Notes under the pieces: model-generated
The model's database searches: none
Seen by the model: the letters and a program-made list of their open reading frames with translations, nothing else
What the model was told of the DNA's origin: nothing
Assembly (NCBI GenBank): GCA_029168955.1
Contig: JAPDOI010000272.1
Location: 248,001 to 312,000, forward strand
Direction of reading: 5' to 3'
Length of the DNA stretch: 64,000 nt
Origin: Aplectana chamaeleonis
Lineage: Eukaryota > Nematoda > Chromadorea > Rhabditida > Cosmocercidae
Position numbers and translations under genes: made by a program
Part shown: positions 44,771-56,273 of the stretch, piece by piece
Layout of the letters: each line of letters begins with the position of its first letter
How positions within the stretch are numbered: position 1 is the stretch's first letter

Positions 44771-45216
44771 CCGAAAATCGACAAATAAACCCCCAGTTCC
44801 CCAAATGACCCACCTGTGAGGATTTAAGGTCAACTCTGGAACATTTCTTTAAAGGCAGCATACACGCTCGTAAACGTTGTTGAAATAGCTACGTAAACTT
44901 AACCGTAAGGCTTGAAACATGACGTTCACGCATTTGGAAGCGTCAAAAACGAGGCGCAGCTACTTTACATGAGTAATAACCGAGTGCTACCCCTGTAATT
45001 GCCCGCCCCAGCTGTATTTGGCCTCCCCCAAGCAGGAACACATTGAATCACCGACCTCGATAATGCAAACGGTCAGCAAGGCCCGTAGCAAACCCCCCGC
45101 CGCCACCACATAAAGATGGCAGCCGACCCGAGGTACATCGTGCCCGGATGCCACCTATTGTCGCCAGTTCGGAGCGACCTTTCGTAACGAGACAATTCTA
45201 TTTGCAAAAATCGGCC

Positions 45217-45288
45217 ACATGATGGAGTCGAACCACGCACGCTGGTCGCATGAACAGCGCGCGCAACAGCTGCACCGCGCGCTCACAT
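45217..45288 (-). repeat. tRNA-like Pol III promoter, probable SINE head (copy 1)
   Basis: On the minus strand a perfect B-box GGTTCGACTCC (45,224-45,234) follows an A-box-like GTGCAGCTGTT (about 45,264-45,274) at 29 nt, close to tRNA spacing. A D-arm-like GCGC...GCGC and a CGCTG/CAGCG stem are visible, but the anticodon loop would be ten bases, so it is not a functional tRNA. The transcript would run to lower coordinates, through GGTTTGCTACGGGCC. That 15-bp word also occurs at about 47,656-47,670, possibly a second SINE body piece. Confidence 0.45.
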
Positions 45289-45374
45289 TGGAGATGGCAT
45301 TCTCGCTATTAGCAAGGGTGTGAGATGAACAAAACAATAGACAGGAATTCATTCCATGCAAATCGTTCTCTTAA

Positions 45375-45843
45375 AGGCAGCATACACGCTCGTAAACGTA
45401 GTTGAGATAACTGACGGAATTAGAATGGTATGGCACCGAACACAACGCCCACGCCTTTTAAACGTCAAAAACGATCCACAATGACGCTACACGAGTGAGA
45501 AGTTGGGCCCGCCCTGTATCTGCCCGCCTCCTGTATTTGCGTCCTCTTCCAAAACAGGAGTGCTGGGCCATTTCCTCCTTCGGCGACGTTTGTGGGTGGT
45601 GGAATGGGTACAATAGGTAAACCATACGCGCTGACGACGGTGGAATTGGCCCAGAACCCCTGTTCTGGAGGAGGACACAAACGCAGGGGGCGGGCAGATA
45701 CAGGGGCGGGGCCAACTTCTCACTCGTGTAGCGTCATTGTGGGTCGTTTTTGACGTTTCAAAATGCGTGGGCGTTGTGTTCGGTGCCATACCATTCTAAT
45801 TCCGTAGTTATCTCAATTACGTTTACGAGCGTGTATGCTGCCT
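45375..45843. mobile_element. 469-bp TTAA-type foldback, family R1 (copy 1)
   Basis: Flanked by TTAA (45,371-45,374) and TTGA (45,844-45,847). Terminal AGGCAGCATACACGCTCGTA is mirrored at the right end, and the arms pair for about 200 bp each. In this copy the outer ~120 bp of the right arm matches the left arm almost perfectly. Non-coding; it overlaps no gene. Confidence 0.8.
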
Positions 45844-46247
45844 TTGAGATCTGCAGCACATTCTATTCTGCTAAGTTCATTACAAACTATTCACGAACAT
45901 TACTGCTTACACGTTTTCAGCAGTTGCACAAGAACAAGATTTCGAGTTTGCGAAGAAATTCATGGTTTCTGTTCTTTTGTAATAGTCGGCAGATCACTCG
46001 AAACTTGATCAGAGTGATTTTTGACGTTGAAATTTTTCCTCTCTCTTCTTTGAAGCTAAGCAGGTAAAGTTTTAGTTCTGGAATTATACCTATTCTTACA
46101 AGGCTTATGAATTTTTCTTTCGAGAACCATGTTTGTACATGATCACGTTGCTACTAGCTTAGCAAACATCGACCTAAAATGGAGTTTAGATAGGAAGGAG
46201 ATCTTGATTTTTTCAAATATTTCATGTTTTTGAGTACGATGCCCTTT

Positions 46248-46772
46248 TCAGAGGCAGAGAAACCGTTCACAAGTTATCACGAAAATTTCCCCCGTTTCCA
46301 ACATTTTTGATAGTAACTCCGCTACCTTCAAAAACCCCGTGGTGTAGACTTGTTCTTGATTGTTTCCACGGCGGAGAAGTGATAAGAAATTTTCGATATT
46401 TATCGGAATTTCTCGGACTTCTATGATTTCTTCTTTTTTTTTTTCGAGACGATCGTTCAAATTTTTATCTGATAGAAGCTCATAATCATCAATCCCTTAA
46501 ACTTGTTTTCTCTCCAGAATATTCATCATGACCTTTAAATCTGCTGTTATGCTTGACCGCTGCTGACGTTTTCTCCTTTCCCTGCTGTTCGTGTTTTTCT
46601 TTACCTTTTTCCATAAGCACTGCACGCTTTGTGCCTTACGGTATGTTACATAGTATGTGTGTGAAATTTTTTTGGTGGGGAGGGGGGGTAACTTTATCGA
46701 ATTTGCATTCCCGACAGCTTCTGTGCTAAAAAAGATGTTGTACAGAAGTACCATTTCGATCGAAATGAACAT
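46248..46772 (-). other. Minus-strand open frames of uncertain status (copy 1)
   Basis: Two consecutive frames share phase: 46,497-46,772 (91 codons, basic C-terminal half, KKVKKNTNSRERRKRQQR) and 46,248-46,460 (70 codons). They are separated by one TAA and 12 open codons. Copy 2 retains the first with one replacement (T to A). In the second it shows an exact 3-base loss in the A run and two synonymous changes, but also an R-to-P replacement and a stop (EVR becomes EV-stop). I recognise no family. This may be a decayed gene or chance. Confidence 0.25.
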
Positions 46773-47120
46773 AGCCAGTTAGAGATAAGGTTAAGTGGAG
46801 CACGATCTCGGACTTTTCATCGCGAAGACTTTGTCACAATATCTCTCAGGGGTCGCTCAAAATTAGAGAACCATGAAACCATCCGAAAAATTGGTCAGCT
46901 CTAAGGGAAAAATACTTCGTGGAATTTAACTTCAAATTATTTTCGTGAATTCGTGAAAAAAACTCACTGAATATACCATGCAGTACAAACACTTCACGTA
47001 CAGCTTTTTTTATGAAAAAAGGAAGCCGCTCGAGAGCTCAGAAACAGCAATGATGAGGAGAGAATGTAGGGAAATTAGCGCCCACGAAACATCAACAGCT
47101 GATGAGGGGCAATTGATTAT

Positions 47121-47138
47121 GCCGTCTCGAAAGACGGC
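47121..47138. repeat. GCCGTCT-CGAA-AGACGGC hairpin (copy 1)
   Basis: A perfect 7-bp stem with CGAA loop. The flanking GCAATTG and CAAATTGC extend it imperfectly. Identical in copy 2 at about 58,014-58,031. Function unknown. Confidence 0.7.
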
Positions 47139-47479
47139 CAAATTGCAACAATGATCTGCACTCACTGGAGTTTTTAATTGTTGTAGGCTTCATAATGATT
47201 TTTCCTCCGATATTTATCTCATGTTAGGGTAGGTTATCAGTCTAAAGCTTAATCCACAGCCATTGCGGGAAATTTTTGGCATAATCAGCACAAAACTCGG
47301 AATTCCACTTAAACTTCAACGGAGATGGTCAATCGTCGTCAAAAAAAGTGAAATGATCGTGTTTTCCTACCCGCGCCGTCACCACCTCGGTCATGCACGA
47401 CCCATGACTTGGTTCCTTCCCTACGTGTCTCTGCAATATGTGCGCTATTTCCATTTTCCACCCGCAGCTCGTGGCTCCC

Positions 47480-47675
47480 TTTCAGACCTCAGGTCCATGG
47501 CTGCGTACCGAGGTAGGTGACATTCGGCTGCGAGCGAAGTCACCACCTCAGCACGCACACGTGCATTAGGATAGGGTGGCCACCACCTATTTCGCTTGCG
47601 ATGTGAGCCACCATCTCGCGCCGGGGTGGCAGCTATCAGCTCCCACCTTTCGGTGGGTTTGCTACGGGCCCAAGA
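47480..47675. repeat. GC-rich segment with overlapping GGTGG/CCACC hairpins (copy 1)
   Basis: GTAGGTGAC pairs with GTCACCACC, GGTGGCCACC is self-complementary, and CCCACCTTTCGGTGGG forms a 6-bp stem with a TTTC loop. The segment ends in GTTTGCTACGGGCC, shared with the SINE-like region near 45,080-45,100. Copy 2 at about 58,373-58,568. Confidence 0.45.
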
Positions 47676-49651
47676 GAAATAGAACAGCCGAATAGGAGGC
47701 GACGCAAGAGATAGCCTGATTTGATTGAGATATCATACTTTCACGTACAGGCCAATTCCTCCTTTCTCATGTGTCAGTTGCAATAATACTGGATCATTTC
47801 AGGCCCAGTAAACGGATTTCCAATCACTTTTCGCGACTTTTCTCAGCACAGATATTGTTCAGAGCTCCAGGCCTTCCCTAACCTGTGAAAAACACGGGAG
47901 CAAATTTTATCGTGTATGCTGCCTTTAAACGCTTTCAGAGCCCTTTAATTGGTGCAAATAAACGCAAAACCGAAAATCCGCACGCTATCAGTCTGTGCAC
48001 AGTTTGGAAAATGTGTCTTCACCCAAATTTTCGTTCAGTGAGGTAGTCTTGGGCGCTGAACAACATTATGAGGTCTGCTTCCGGGTTTTCCGAAAACTAA
48101 TGCGCGTTCTGGAAGGTACAGCAGGTACGAAATTCTGACGAAAAACGCCTATAACTTTTTCAAAGGTGGTTTTAAGCAGCTGTGGAGACCATAATCAGAT
48201 TCTACGACAAAAAAAGCTGGAAAAGTATATTTCGTCAGGAATGGCCAGAGGGACTAAAAGAAGTTTTCTTGTAAGAGGTTTGGTGGGATTGTAACTATCA
48301 GACTTTTACTCTAACACTTTCTAACGACTTTAAGCGGTAAATTCAAAGATGCAACCCTAGTCCAAGAGATGCTGCAGTGATATTTGATCTTATATATTGT
48401 TATTTTGAAATAGATTACCTTTTTACCATATACTCCTATACCTTTGACGCGATGTAATATGCCATTTTTTCTTCAAAAAATAAGGAAAATGTGACCTTCA
48501 GATAAAACTTTTTAGGGTTCAGCCGAGTGAGGTTATTCGAGACGCGGAATCCAACTTTGGCATCCGATTTGGACGACGGTGTTTAAACTTTCTTCCAAGC
48601 CTCGAAATCTAAAACGTTCCTTTACTTTTTGCCGCTCGCAGTATAATCAAAGAATGCGGTGAACGCTATGACTCCATTGCTAACATGCCAGTCACTTCAA
48701 TACATCATATCTGTGAGCAGTGCGTACTCAAAGTGTTCACAGGTAAGAAATTAACAGTGCCATATTACAGTGATATAATGTCAGGAACAGCTCTACATGA
48801 TTATTGTTCACGTGAAAACACCACCGCTTCTTGTGAGCTCATGAATTGATAGGGTTGATTCGCTGTCGGACAAGACATATCATTCCAAGAGACTTATCTC
48901 ACTGATACAGCGAGATTCATCGCTGAGCTCGCGTAAAGAAAACATGAGATGAAGTGACGCGAATAGCGTTCCGTGACGATTTGACAGCCCTTTCCTGGTA
49001 CTCAAAAACTCTCTATTCAGAAGGAGAACGCAACACTTAAGACAAAATAAGTTCTTCTCCAAAGGATTGTCCTGGGGTTGCCTAACATGTATTAGCTTAC
49101 GTGCTAGCAGGACTCAAACATGGAAGATGGTCACTTTTTGATCACTAAACAAGCCGCGGAAGCGTGTTCGAAGGCACGTAAAGCGAGTTTTCGGGCGCTC
49201 ATTGGCTGAAATTGAGGGTTTGGTAGAGACTCCAGATGGCTACATGCCATACTGATTTTTTAGAAACCATCACGTTTTGTTGAAGATACGGGCTCTCCAA
49301 GTGAGGGTTTCGTAAGATTCTGAGGGCATAGGGGCTAGCCAAACTGTGGTAGGGTTGGTCAAAAATGCGATCAAAATGATTTCCTTGGGGTTGAGGATTA
49401 GGAAAAATATGAATAATCTGTGATTGCTGAAGAAGTTTGGAAAAATGTGGAAAAATTGGGGGCGTACAACTGGAAAAATTTTGGTTTTCCATGAAAAATT
49501 ATCTGAATTGACTGCGGTGAATAGATGGTTGTTATCGATCGGATGCTACATGGAGAGAGGAGTCCATCAGACACCTCAGAGTTCTAATCAAGCATGTTTT
49601 ACAAAAGTTATAATTGTTTGAAAATTTGGCGTTATGGAGGTCCAGCCATTA

Positions 49652-50111
49652 CTCCGAGAGAATCCTTCGCAACTGTTCACGGATAGAATCCCCTCGGTTT
49701 GTGGTAGGGGCCGAGAGAATACTAACATGGGGCTAATGCATAACGATTGCGAGATTCTGCCAGTCTCAAGCCGAGAGCGTACCGCGTTCGTTCATCGATG
49801 TCTCAGCCATGCTCCATCGCGGTACAGCGATGATCCGGAGCCCGGAACTATCGCGGAACGGTCAAGAGATTCTGCCAGCCTGCACCCCCTGATTGTACCG
49901 CTTCCTATCATCCATGCGCTGTCGGTGCTTCACACAAACAAGTGTTGCCTATCAGATCAACACGAAACCATATAAGTATTGCCCTGTGCTGTATTTCGCG
50001 CTGCTTTACAAGTCTGCACATCATGAGAGCGCGAGACCCGGGAAAACGATCACGGTACCATCGAGGATAGCGGGAGCATCACGGTACAAGCGCGAAAGAT
50101 TCTCTCCAGAG
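49652..50111. mobile_element. 460-bp TA-flanked MITE (duplication copy 2)
   Basis: Counterpart of 38,762-39,216, with terminal CTCCGAGAGAATCCTTCGC and complement of CTCTGGAGAGAATCTTTCGCGC, flanked by TA at 49,650-49,651 and 50,112-50,113. Five single-base insertions relative to copy 1 account for its extra length. Confidence 0.8.
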
Positions 50112-50279
50112 TAAGGGCCATGAAAGCGTGTATAGAAATGCCCTAGTATTCGCTGAATGCCACTCTCGTAGGTTTCGCCTCTTTCCCGATTCGCAGGTTC
50201 ATGGCAGCACATACTGCGGGTACGCCCACTCAGTCATGATTGGTCGACGATATGTAGCGCATACAGTATACCAAGCAGC

Positions 50280-50885
50280 ATATGCTGCGTAGGTGCTGTG
50301 GTGCCAGCATATCCCTGCGCACACAGCAGCATATCCTGCGAAGTTCCTGAAGCGCGAACGCACGCATGAAATCGACAATTGCTGCCGTGCGCCAGGAGCC
50401 GGATGCATCAACGCTCCGGGTTTGGTCAGGGGCTGGGCCGTCGGCGCCTTTGTAGATCTTCGTAGATCCTTAAATCAGTCGTGCCCCCTGCAGTGTCTTT
50501 CGCTTCCCCAGGCGCCCAACATCCTAGCTGGGGCGGCTGGGGAAAGCCAAGGACACTACAGGGGCACGATTAATCTCGTTATCTACAGAGATATTCAAAG
50601 ACGCCGGTTGCCCTGCCCCTACCCCGACCCAGAGCGTTGATGCGTCCGGCCCCTGGATGCTAAGAATTCATTATTAACAACGCGGCAGCATATGCTGCGA
50701 GGGTTCGCAGCATATGCTGTCTTGCATCTGAAAGCCAAGAATTCATTGCAGCAGCATGTGCTGCGCTCAAAGCAGAATATGCCGCGAAGGAGGAAACGGG
50801 ACTCGACGAAATATGCTGCTACATTGCTGCTAGCCACGAATCCATCTCCGGAAGCATATGGGGCACTCAGGGCCGGATATGCAGC
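50280..50885. repeat. GCAGCATATGCTGC cluster and foldback (copy 2)
   Basis: Counterpart of 39,376-39,990, including the foldback at about 50,396-50,662. Changes relative to copy 1 include GGATATGCTGCG becoming GGATATGCAGCG near 50,880 and several 1-bp indels in C or A runs. Confidence 0.65.
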
Positions 50886-50964
50886 GAGAACTCCGCCCCT
50901 TTTTTCAATGCTACTCTCGTAACCCGGCCGGTGATCCTGTTTTGATGCGAGAGTGGTACTCAGC

Positions 50965-51445
50965 GAGTTCCAGAGCGTGCAGAATAAGTGAACTGCATAT
51001 TTCCAATAAGAATATGTTGTATCGCTTCCTGTTTTTTGTTCAAGTCGTTTGTCGTGGCATTTCCTACACAAAAAAGCAGACAACTCAAGAAAATAGAGTG
51101 AAAAAAAACGGTTTTTCTGGAAAACTGACAGAAAACCTACCTAAAACTCGATACTTCTCCACATCATTGAAATGCTCTTGTTGAAGGGATTCCAATAATG
51201 TCTTTAAAACTAAGATTGGAGCACTTCTAAGCAAGTCATGAGGAAAAGCCGCTTTAGCTCCCCACTTCGCCCATTCTTTCCCTTGGGTTGCGGCGGTATT
51301 GTACTGTATCGTTGCTGGACTCACCCTGTTGGAAATTTGCCACTTTCTACAAGCTGATTATTCTTCAGATTTGAAATTATTGAAACATCACCAAAGACAT
51401 AACGAGCACTGTTATGACAAGAGGAACTGATTATTAGTGATAATC
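50965..51445 (-). pseudogene. Exon-like pieces of the same unidentified gene (copy 2)
   Basis: Counterpart of 40,063-40,546. Differences include GTGAGT in place of GTAGGT at the first donor (still a good donor) and replacements I to S, T to A and Q to R, with no stop gained in the exon-like parts. The mixture of replacement changes does not show strong coding constraint. A longer open frame (51,085-51,324) runs through exon B into the intron. Confidence 0.35.
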
Positions 51446-51633
51446 TGCAATTAACAAGTGATAGAAGCGAGAAAACCGATAAAATACAATTGAAACACCT
51501 AAAAATTTTTAGCCTGGAGTATTGCGTCAGAGGCGTCAAAGACGTAACAGACGAGTTTCAGATTCACGCTCCAAGCGGCGGCAATGTCATCGTGAGACGT
51601 TTTCATTCCGCCGGTGTATAACTAGGGCATTAA

Positions 51634-51998
51634 AGGCAATGTTTACTATAAATCTTGTTTTTAGTGTGAAACACTGCGCTGGCAGATGCTGGAGAGGTTA
51701 GGATCGAAGAAAGATGCGAAAACGGGCCTGGAGTCGATAAAAACGGCCGCGTAGTGAATATTTGTTAGTGCAGTACGTCCGCTTAGCCCAACCTGCCCCG
51801 TTTTGACGAGCTTCTCAGGCCCCAGTTCTATTCGAGCGCCGTCAGAACGAGGTTGGACCGATTCAAAACAAAAAGAGGGGCGGGGTAAACCCCAAACATG
51901 GCTCGTTCGTTTCGGGAATGACAGCGGTCCACCCCTCAAAGCAAGGATTGCAGTCTCGCTGATGACGTCACCACTCCGTGGATTGTGCGTCGGTCCAC
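51634..51998 (+). mobile_element. TTAA-type element, family R3 (copy 2)
   Basis: Counterpart of 40,736-41,100, preceded by TTAA at 51,630-51,633. No difference of note was seen. Confidence 0.55.
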
Positions 51999-52020
51999 CT
52001 GCCATAGCCGGGATTCTAAT

Positions 52021-52176
52021 AAGATGATGACGTTATCATCTTGCTAGCACCGATTTTACGCCTTATACCGCGATGACGTGATCCCTGATTTTAGGAGCAT
52101 GTTGGCTATATGGCTATACCACATCGCGGTGACCGCTATAAAGGGCGTAGAATTAATGCTAACAAGATGATGACGT
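52021..52176. mobile_element. 156-bp foldback (copy 2)
   Basis: Counterpart of 41,123-41,278, with the same 13-bp direct repeats at 52,021-52,033 and 52,164-52,176. Confidence 0.5.
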
Positions 52177-52944
52177 GACCATTCTTCGATCATGAGATTC
52201 CCCCCACTTCACCAAACACTAAGTTCATTTACACTCAACACTAACACCAACACTAATAACAATTACTTCTACTATATTGTATGACAACTTCAGTGCACCG
52301 AGTTTATGACATGACATGATTAGATTGTTCAAATCAAAAACTCTATAATGGCCTAACAAGGTAATGAATAAGTTGACAACCGTGGTTTCAAGGCAGCATA
52401 CACGCTCACAAGCAGCATAAATAGTACCGCACGGCTCCCTACCATGTCGCCAAGGGCGTTTGGAAGCGCTGAAAACTATTCAGGACTAGTGACCCTTCGG
52501 GTCCCTAGCCCGGGGCAGCCACTTGACTTGGAGGCAGCAAACCCTGTTTCCAGAGCCAAATTCACTAAAGTGTATCACGTGCGTGTGCGCGTATGCTGCT
52601 AATCAACTATCTCACACTCACACTGTCTGTATCCCAGCTCCACATACGCACGCGAAGGAACAATACATTTCACTCCCTAATGTAGGGTACAAACTCCTAA
52701 ACATGCTTGTGAAAGCAACGTGAATAGACCAGTACGTCTATAACTATGTGGCCAGCGCCGTTCCAAAGACAAAAATACCACGATGGCAGTAGTATAAATG
52801 TCTTTTTTGAAAAATGTTCAAGCAAGCAAATAAACATGACGTCAAAAATCCTTTTAACTGCTCATTGTTTTCAATTCTCCAATCATGCTGCGCTCATAGG
52901 TGGCGACACGCAAGATCGGTACGTATCATTTGCATCCTCGCAGC

Positions 52945-53815
52945 GAGCAGGCTTCGTCGGCCACCCCATCAAATATTCGTTTGGCTTCGCCAAACGATGG
53001 AGTCGCTATACCGGCCACACTCCATTCACCACGCGTAGTATTTGTTCGGCTTCGCCGAAGGATGGGCCCGCTTCGCCGACCCATCTCCATTCACCACACG
53101 TAGGATTCGTTTGGCTCCGCCAAACGATGGAAGGCTTCGCCGGTTACCCTCCATGTAGTATTCTTTCGGCTTCGCCAAAGGATGGGCCGGTTTCGCCGAC
53201 CCACCATTCACCACGCGTAGTATTCGTTTGGCTCCGCCTGCTACCCTCCGTATAGTATTCGTTCGGCTTCTGCCGAGCGATGGGCCGGCTCCACCGACCC
53301 ACCTGCATTCACCACGCGTAGTATTCGTTCGGCTTCGCCGAACTATGGGCCTGCTTCGCCGACTCACCCACCGTGAAGAATTCGTTCGGCTCCGCCGATC
53401 GATGGGCCGGCTTCGCCGACTCACCTCCAATCACCACGCGTAGTATTTCCATTCAACACACGTAGAATTCATTCGGCTTCGTCGAATGAAGGGCCGGCTT
53501 TGCCGACCCACCCTCCGTGTAGTATTAGTTCGGCTCCACCGAACGATGAAACGGCTTCGCCGACCCACCTCCAATCACCACGCGTAGTATTTGTTCGGCT
53601 TCGCCGAACGATGGAGCCGGCTTCGCCGACCCACCTCCATTCAACACACGCAGTATTCCTTCGGCTTCGCTGAACGATGTGCCGGCTTCGCCGGCCATCA
53701 TCTATGTAGTATTCGTCCGGCTTCGCCGGCCACCCTCCATCTGGTTTTCGTTCGGCTTCGTCGAACGATGTGACGGCTTCGCCGGCCACCATCAAAGTAG
53801 TATTCGTTCGTGGGG
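52945..53815. repeat. Hairpin-rich minisatellite (copy 2)
   Basis: Counterpart of 42,046-42,907 with the same unit order. Differences include GGCTTCTGCCGAG where copy 1 has GGCTTCGCCGAG (a loop insertion), and GCCGGCCACCCTCC near 53,725 where copy 1 has the less regular GCCCGCCAGCCTCC. Confidence 0.8.
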
Positions 53816-54817
53816 CGGTGCAGAAAAATGGGCGTGACACTGTGCGATACTATAGTTCCCCCCGCCGCGGTAACAGTGGTAATTCAGGCGAACGAATTGA
53901 AGAAGGAGTACTCGGAGATACCGTGGTTTCCTCTGCTATCGTGGTGGTGAACGTAAGCACAGAATTCGCTGGTTGGGAAAGTTAGGTCAACTTTTTTCCG
54001 CTACGCCATGGCGTCGCCGCTGGAGTATTCATAGTCTCCGCAAGCGTGGAAAGTATTCATAATTTAACGTCACGCCCGCGCTGGCGCAAGACAATTCGCA
54101 CAAAGATTTCGCTCGGATCAGTCGACGTGGAGGTCACAAACCATTGCGCTTCTGATGTCCATCGCAGATCATTACGGTCACTTGCGGGAATGTGCGCCGC
54201 TCAAATAGGAATCCCATCTGGCGTCCACGTTGCATGCGCCAGGACTGAATCTCCATTCTTAAAGAAACTCATAAGGATCACGATGCTCCCATAAAATTTA
54301 TATAAGATAAAAACCTCGTCACAAGCTGCACATTTTAGATCTCGGCTTTGTTCACATAACTCACACTGAAAGCGGACAAAAGCCGAAGTTCTAGGATGTG
54401 CAGCTCGTCAGGCCAGAGTATACTGTGGCCTCATCTGCGATCATCGGCTTAATCCTCGCAGACGCCTCAGTCATCGGGACTCACGCGTAAAATAAAATGC
54501 GGGTTGTACACGCACACACAACACGAGCTTTACGCGCAAATTGCTAAAATGCTTCCAACTCGCCGCTTCTCGAATCTACGTGCTTCATAGTCCGAAACAG
54601 GATCTGAAACAGCTTTGCAAACCAGTTTGTCTGCAGAATATCGTTTTAATTACAAAAATCAGCCACCTTGTTTATGCCCTCGAGTAATACGGCTGAAATG
54701 GCTAACTTTGTGATGTGATACTGAATTCACATGTCATATATTTTTTATATGTGAAATTGTACACAATAACAATGACAACTCTTTCGGCAATTCCTTACTA
54801 TCAAATGACCCACAGTT

Positions 54818-55165
54818 TCTGACTAAAGCATGTCAGATTTACGTCCACTTTGTTGGAATATGGGACCTGCGTTCATGCGCCGCATGAGCGGATGTTCATT
54901 CAAAAACTAAGAAGAGTTCAAAGAAGCTGCACGAGGAAGATCATCGAACGAAAAATGGGTTTTTCGTTAAGCGCAACCCCTAGGGGCAACCTCAGGAACA
55001 AGAGGTTCCTTTTGCACTCAAATTTATTTGTACTCAATTTCAAAATGCTAACAAGGGAGTTGCTTTTAGTCAGCCTGAACAATCCGAATGAAGTAAACTT
55101 TTCTAAAGCCGTTTTTGGCGTAGAATCCGATTATGGTCTTCGCAGCTGTCTCAAACCACTCTGTA
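54818..55165 (+). pseudogene. CR1/jockey-like LINE remnant (copy 2)
   Basis: Counterpart of 43,915-44,260. The protein is the same through LRSCLKPL; a 4-bp shortening of an A run near 55,233 ends the frame earlier, at 55,269. Confidence 0.6.
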
Positions 55166-56115
55166 AAAAGTTGAACGCGTTTTTCAGGCCTGGCGGCAAG
55201 GTAAGCCTCAGAAAATTTTTGGTATGTTTTGAAAATCGAATTTGGCTCGAAACTTGTATGTGGGTGTAATCATGGGTGGTGAACACGAATCTGGAGTCCG
55301 TTTTTCAAAATTCCGAAGTTTACTGTAGGTTACGGTAGGTACCATGCTAATTAGGGAGCAAAACCTGCCTTAGTATTTCGAAAATCGACAAGTGGACGTT
55401 AAATTCGTATTCACCACCCCGAATAACCCCCGTACACAAGTTTTGAGTCAAATTTGAGACTTTGACCAAACTACCGTAAACCCACCATAATCTACCGTAA
55501 TCTGCCAAAATTCGACAAACGGACCAGATTCGTGCTCATCGTTTCAAATAACCCCAAAAACAACAAGTTGAGTCATATCTATCGTTGCACTACGGAAATT
55601 ATCAAAAGTCGCGATTTGCCATCAGGTTTTCCAACGATGGGTGCTTTGCACGAATCAAGTCAAAAACTCCCGAAAATCGACAAATAAACCCCCAGTTCCC
55701 CAAATGACCCACCTGTGAGGATTTAAGGTCAACTCTGGAACATTTCTTTAAAGGCAGCATACACGCTCGTAAACGTTGTTGAAATAGCTACGTAAACTTA
55801 ACCGTAAGGCTTGAAACATGACGTTCACGCATTTGGAAGCGTCAAAAACGAGGCGCAGCTACTTTACATGAGTAATAACCGAGTGCTACCCCTGTAATTG
55901 TCTCGCCCCCAGCTGTATTTGGCCTCCCCAAGCAGGAACACATTGAATCACCGACCTCGATAATGCAAACGGTCAGCAAGGCCCGTAGCAAACCCCCGCC
56001 GCCACCACATAAAGATGGCAGCCGACCCGAGGTACATCGTGCCCGGATGCCACCTATTGTCGCCAGTTCGGAGCGACCTTTCGTAACGAGACAATTCTAT
56101 TTGCAAAAATCGGCC

Positions 56116-56187
56116 ACATGATGGAGTCGAACCACGCACGCTGGTCGCATGAACAGCGCGCGCAACAGCTGCACCGCGCGCTCACAT
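56116..56187 (-). repeat. tRNA-like Pol III promoter, probable SINE head (copy 2)
   Basis: Counterpart of 45,217-45,288; B-box at 56,123-56,133, unchanged. Confidence 0.45.
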
Positions 56188-56273
56188 TGGAGATGGCATT
56201 CTCGCTATTAGCAAGGGTGTGAGATGAACAAAACAATAGACAGGAATTCATTCCATGCAAATCGTTCTCTTAA

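Larger units (their letters stand above)
44853..47924. mobile_element. Possible 3.07-kb TTAA-flanked composite element (copy 1)
   Basis: AGGCAGCATACACG follows TTAA at 44,849-44,852, and its exact complement precedes TTAA at 47,925-47,928; the inverted match is 14 bp. Inside lie a tRNA-like SINE (45,217-45,288), a complete TTAA-type foldback (45,375-45,843) and an unassigned AT-rich region with minus-strand frames. The two ends may instead belong to separate, partly deleted elements. No piggyBac-like DDD transposase was recognised. Copy 2: 55,752-58,817. Confidence 0.4.
37476..48365 (+). repeat. Large tandem duplication, copy 1 (10,890 bp)
   Basis: The sequence from 37,476 reappears from 48,366 in the same order and orientation, with only scattered substitutions and mostly 1-bp homopolymer indels. 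Both copies start GAGATGCTGCAGTGATATTTG. Copy 1 ends by running directly into copy 2. Contents in order: an AT-rich segment, a TA-flanked MITE, a GCAGCATATGCTGC cluster, exon-like pieces on the minus strand, a TTAA-type R3 element, a hairpin minisatellite, a LINE remnant, a tRNA-like SINE, and a possible 3-kb TTAA-flanked composite. It is either a recent segmental duplication or an assembly artefact (two haplotypes joined head to tail). Confidence 0.95.

Noticed and set aside
45217..45288. Functional tRNA gene
   Set aside because: The anticodon loop would be ten bases and the acceptor stem is not formed.
46248..46772. piggyBac-type transposase inside the TTAA-flanked unit
   Set aside because: No aspartate triad region or related motif could be recognised in either frame.
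47106..47145. Hammerhead ribozyme core (CTGATGAG followed by CGAAA)
   Set aside because: The CGAA is the loop of a simple GCCGTCT/AGACGGC hairpin, and the required three-way junction and cleavage site are not present.
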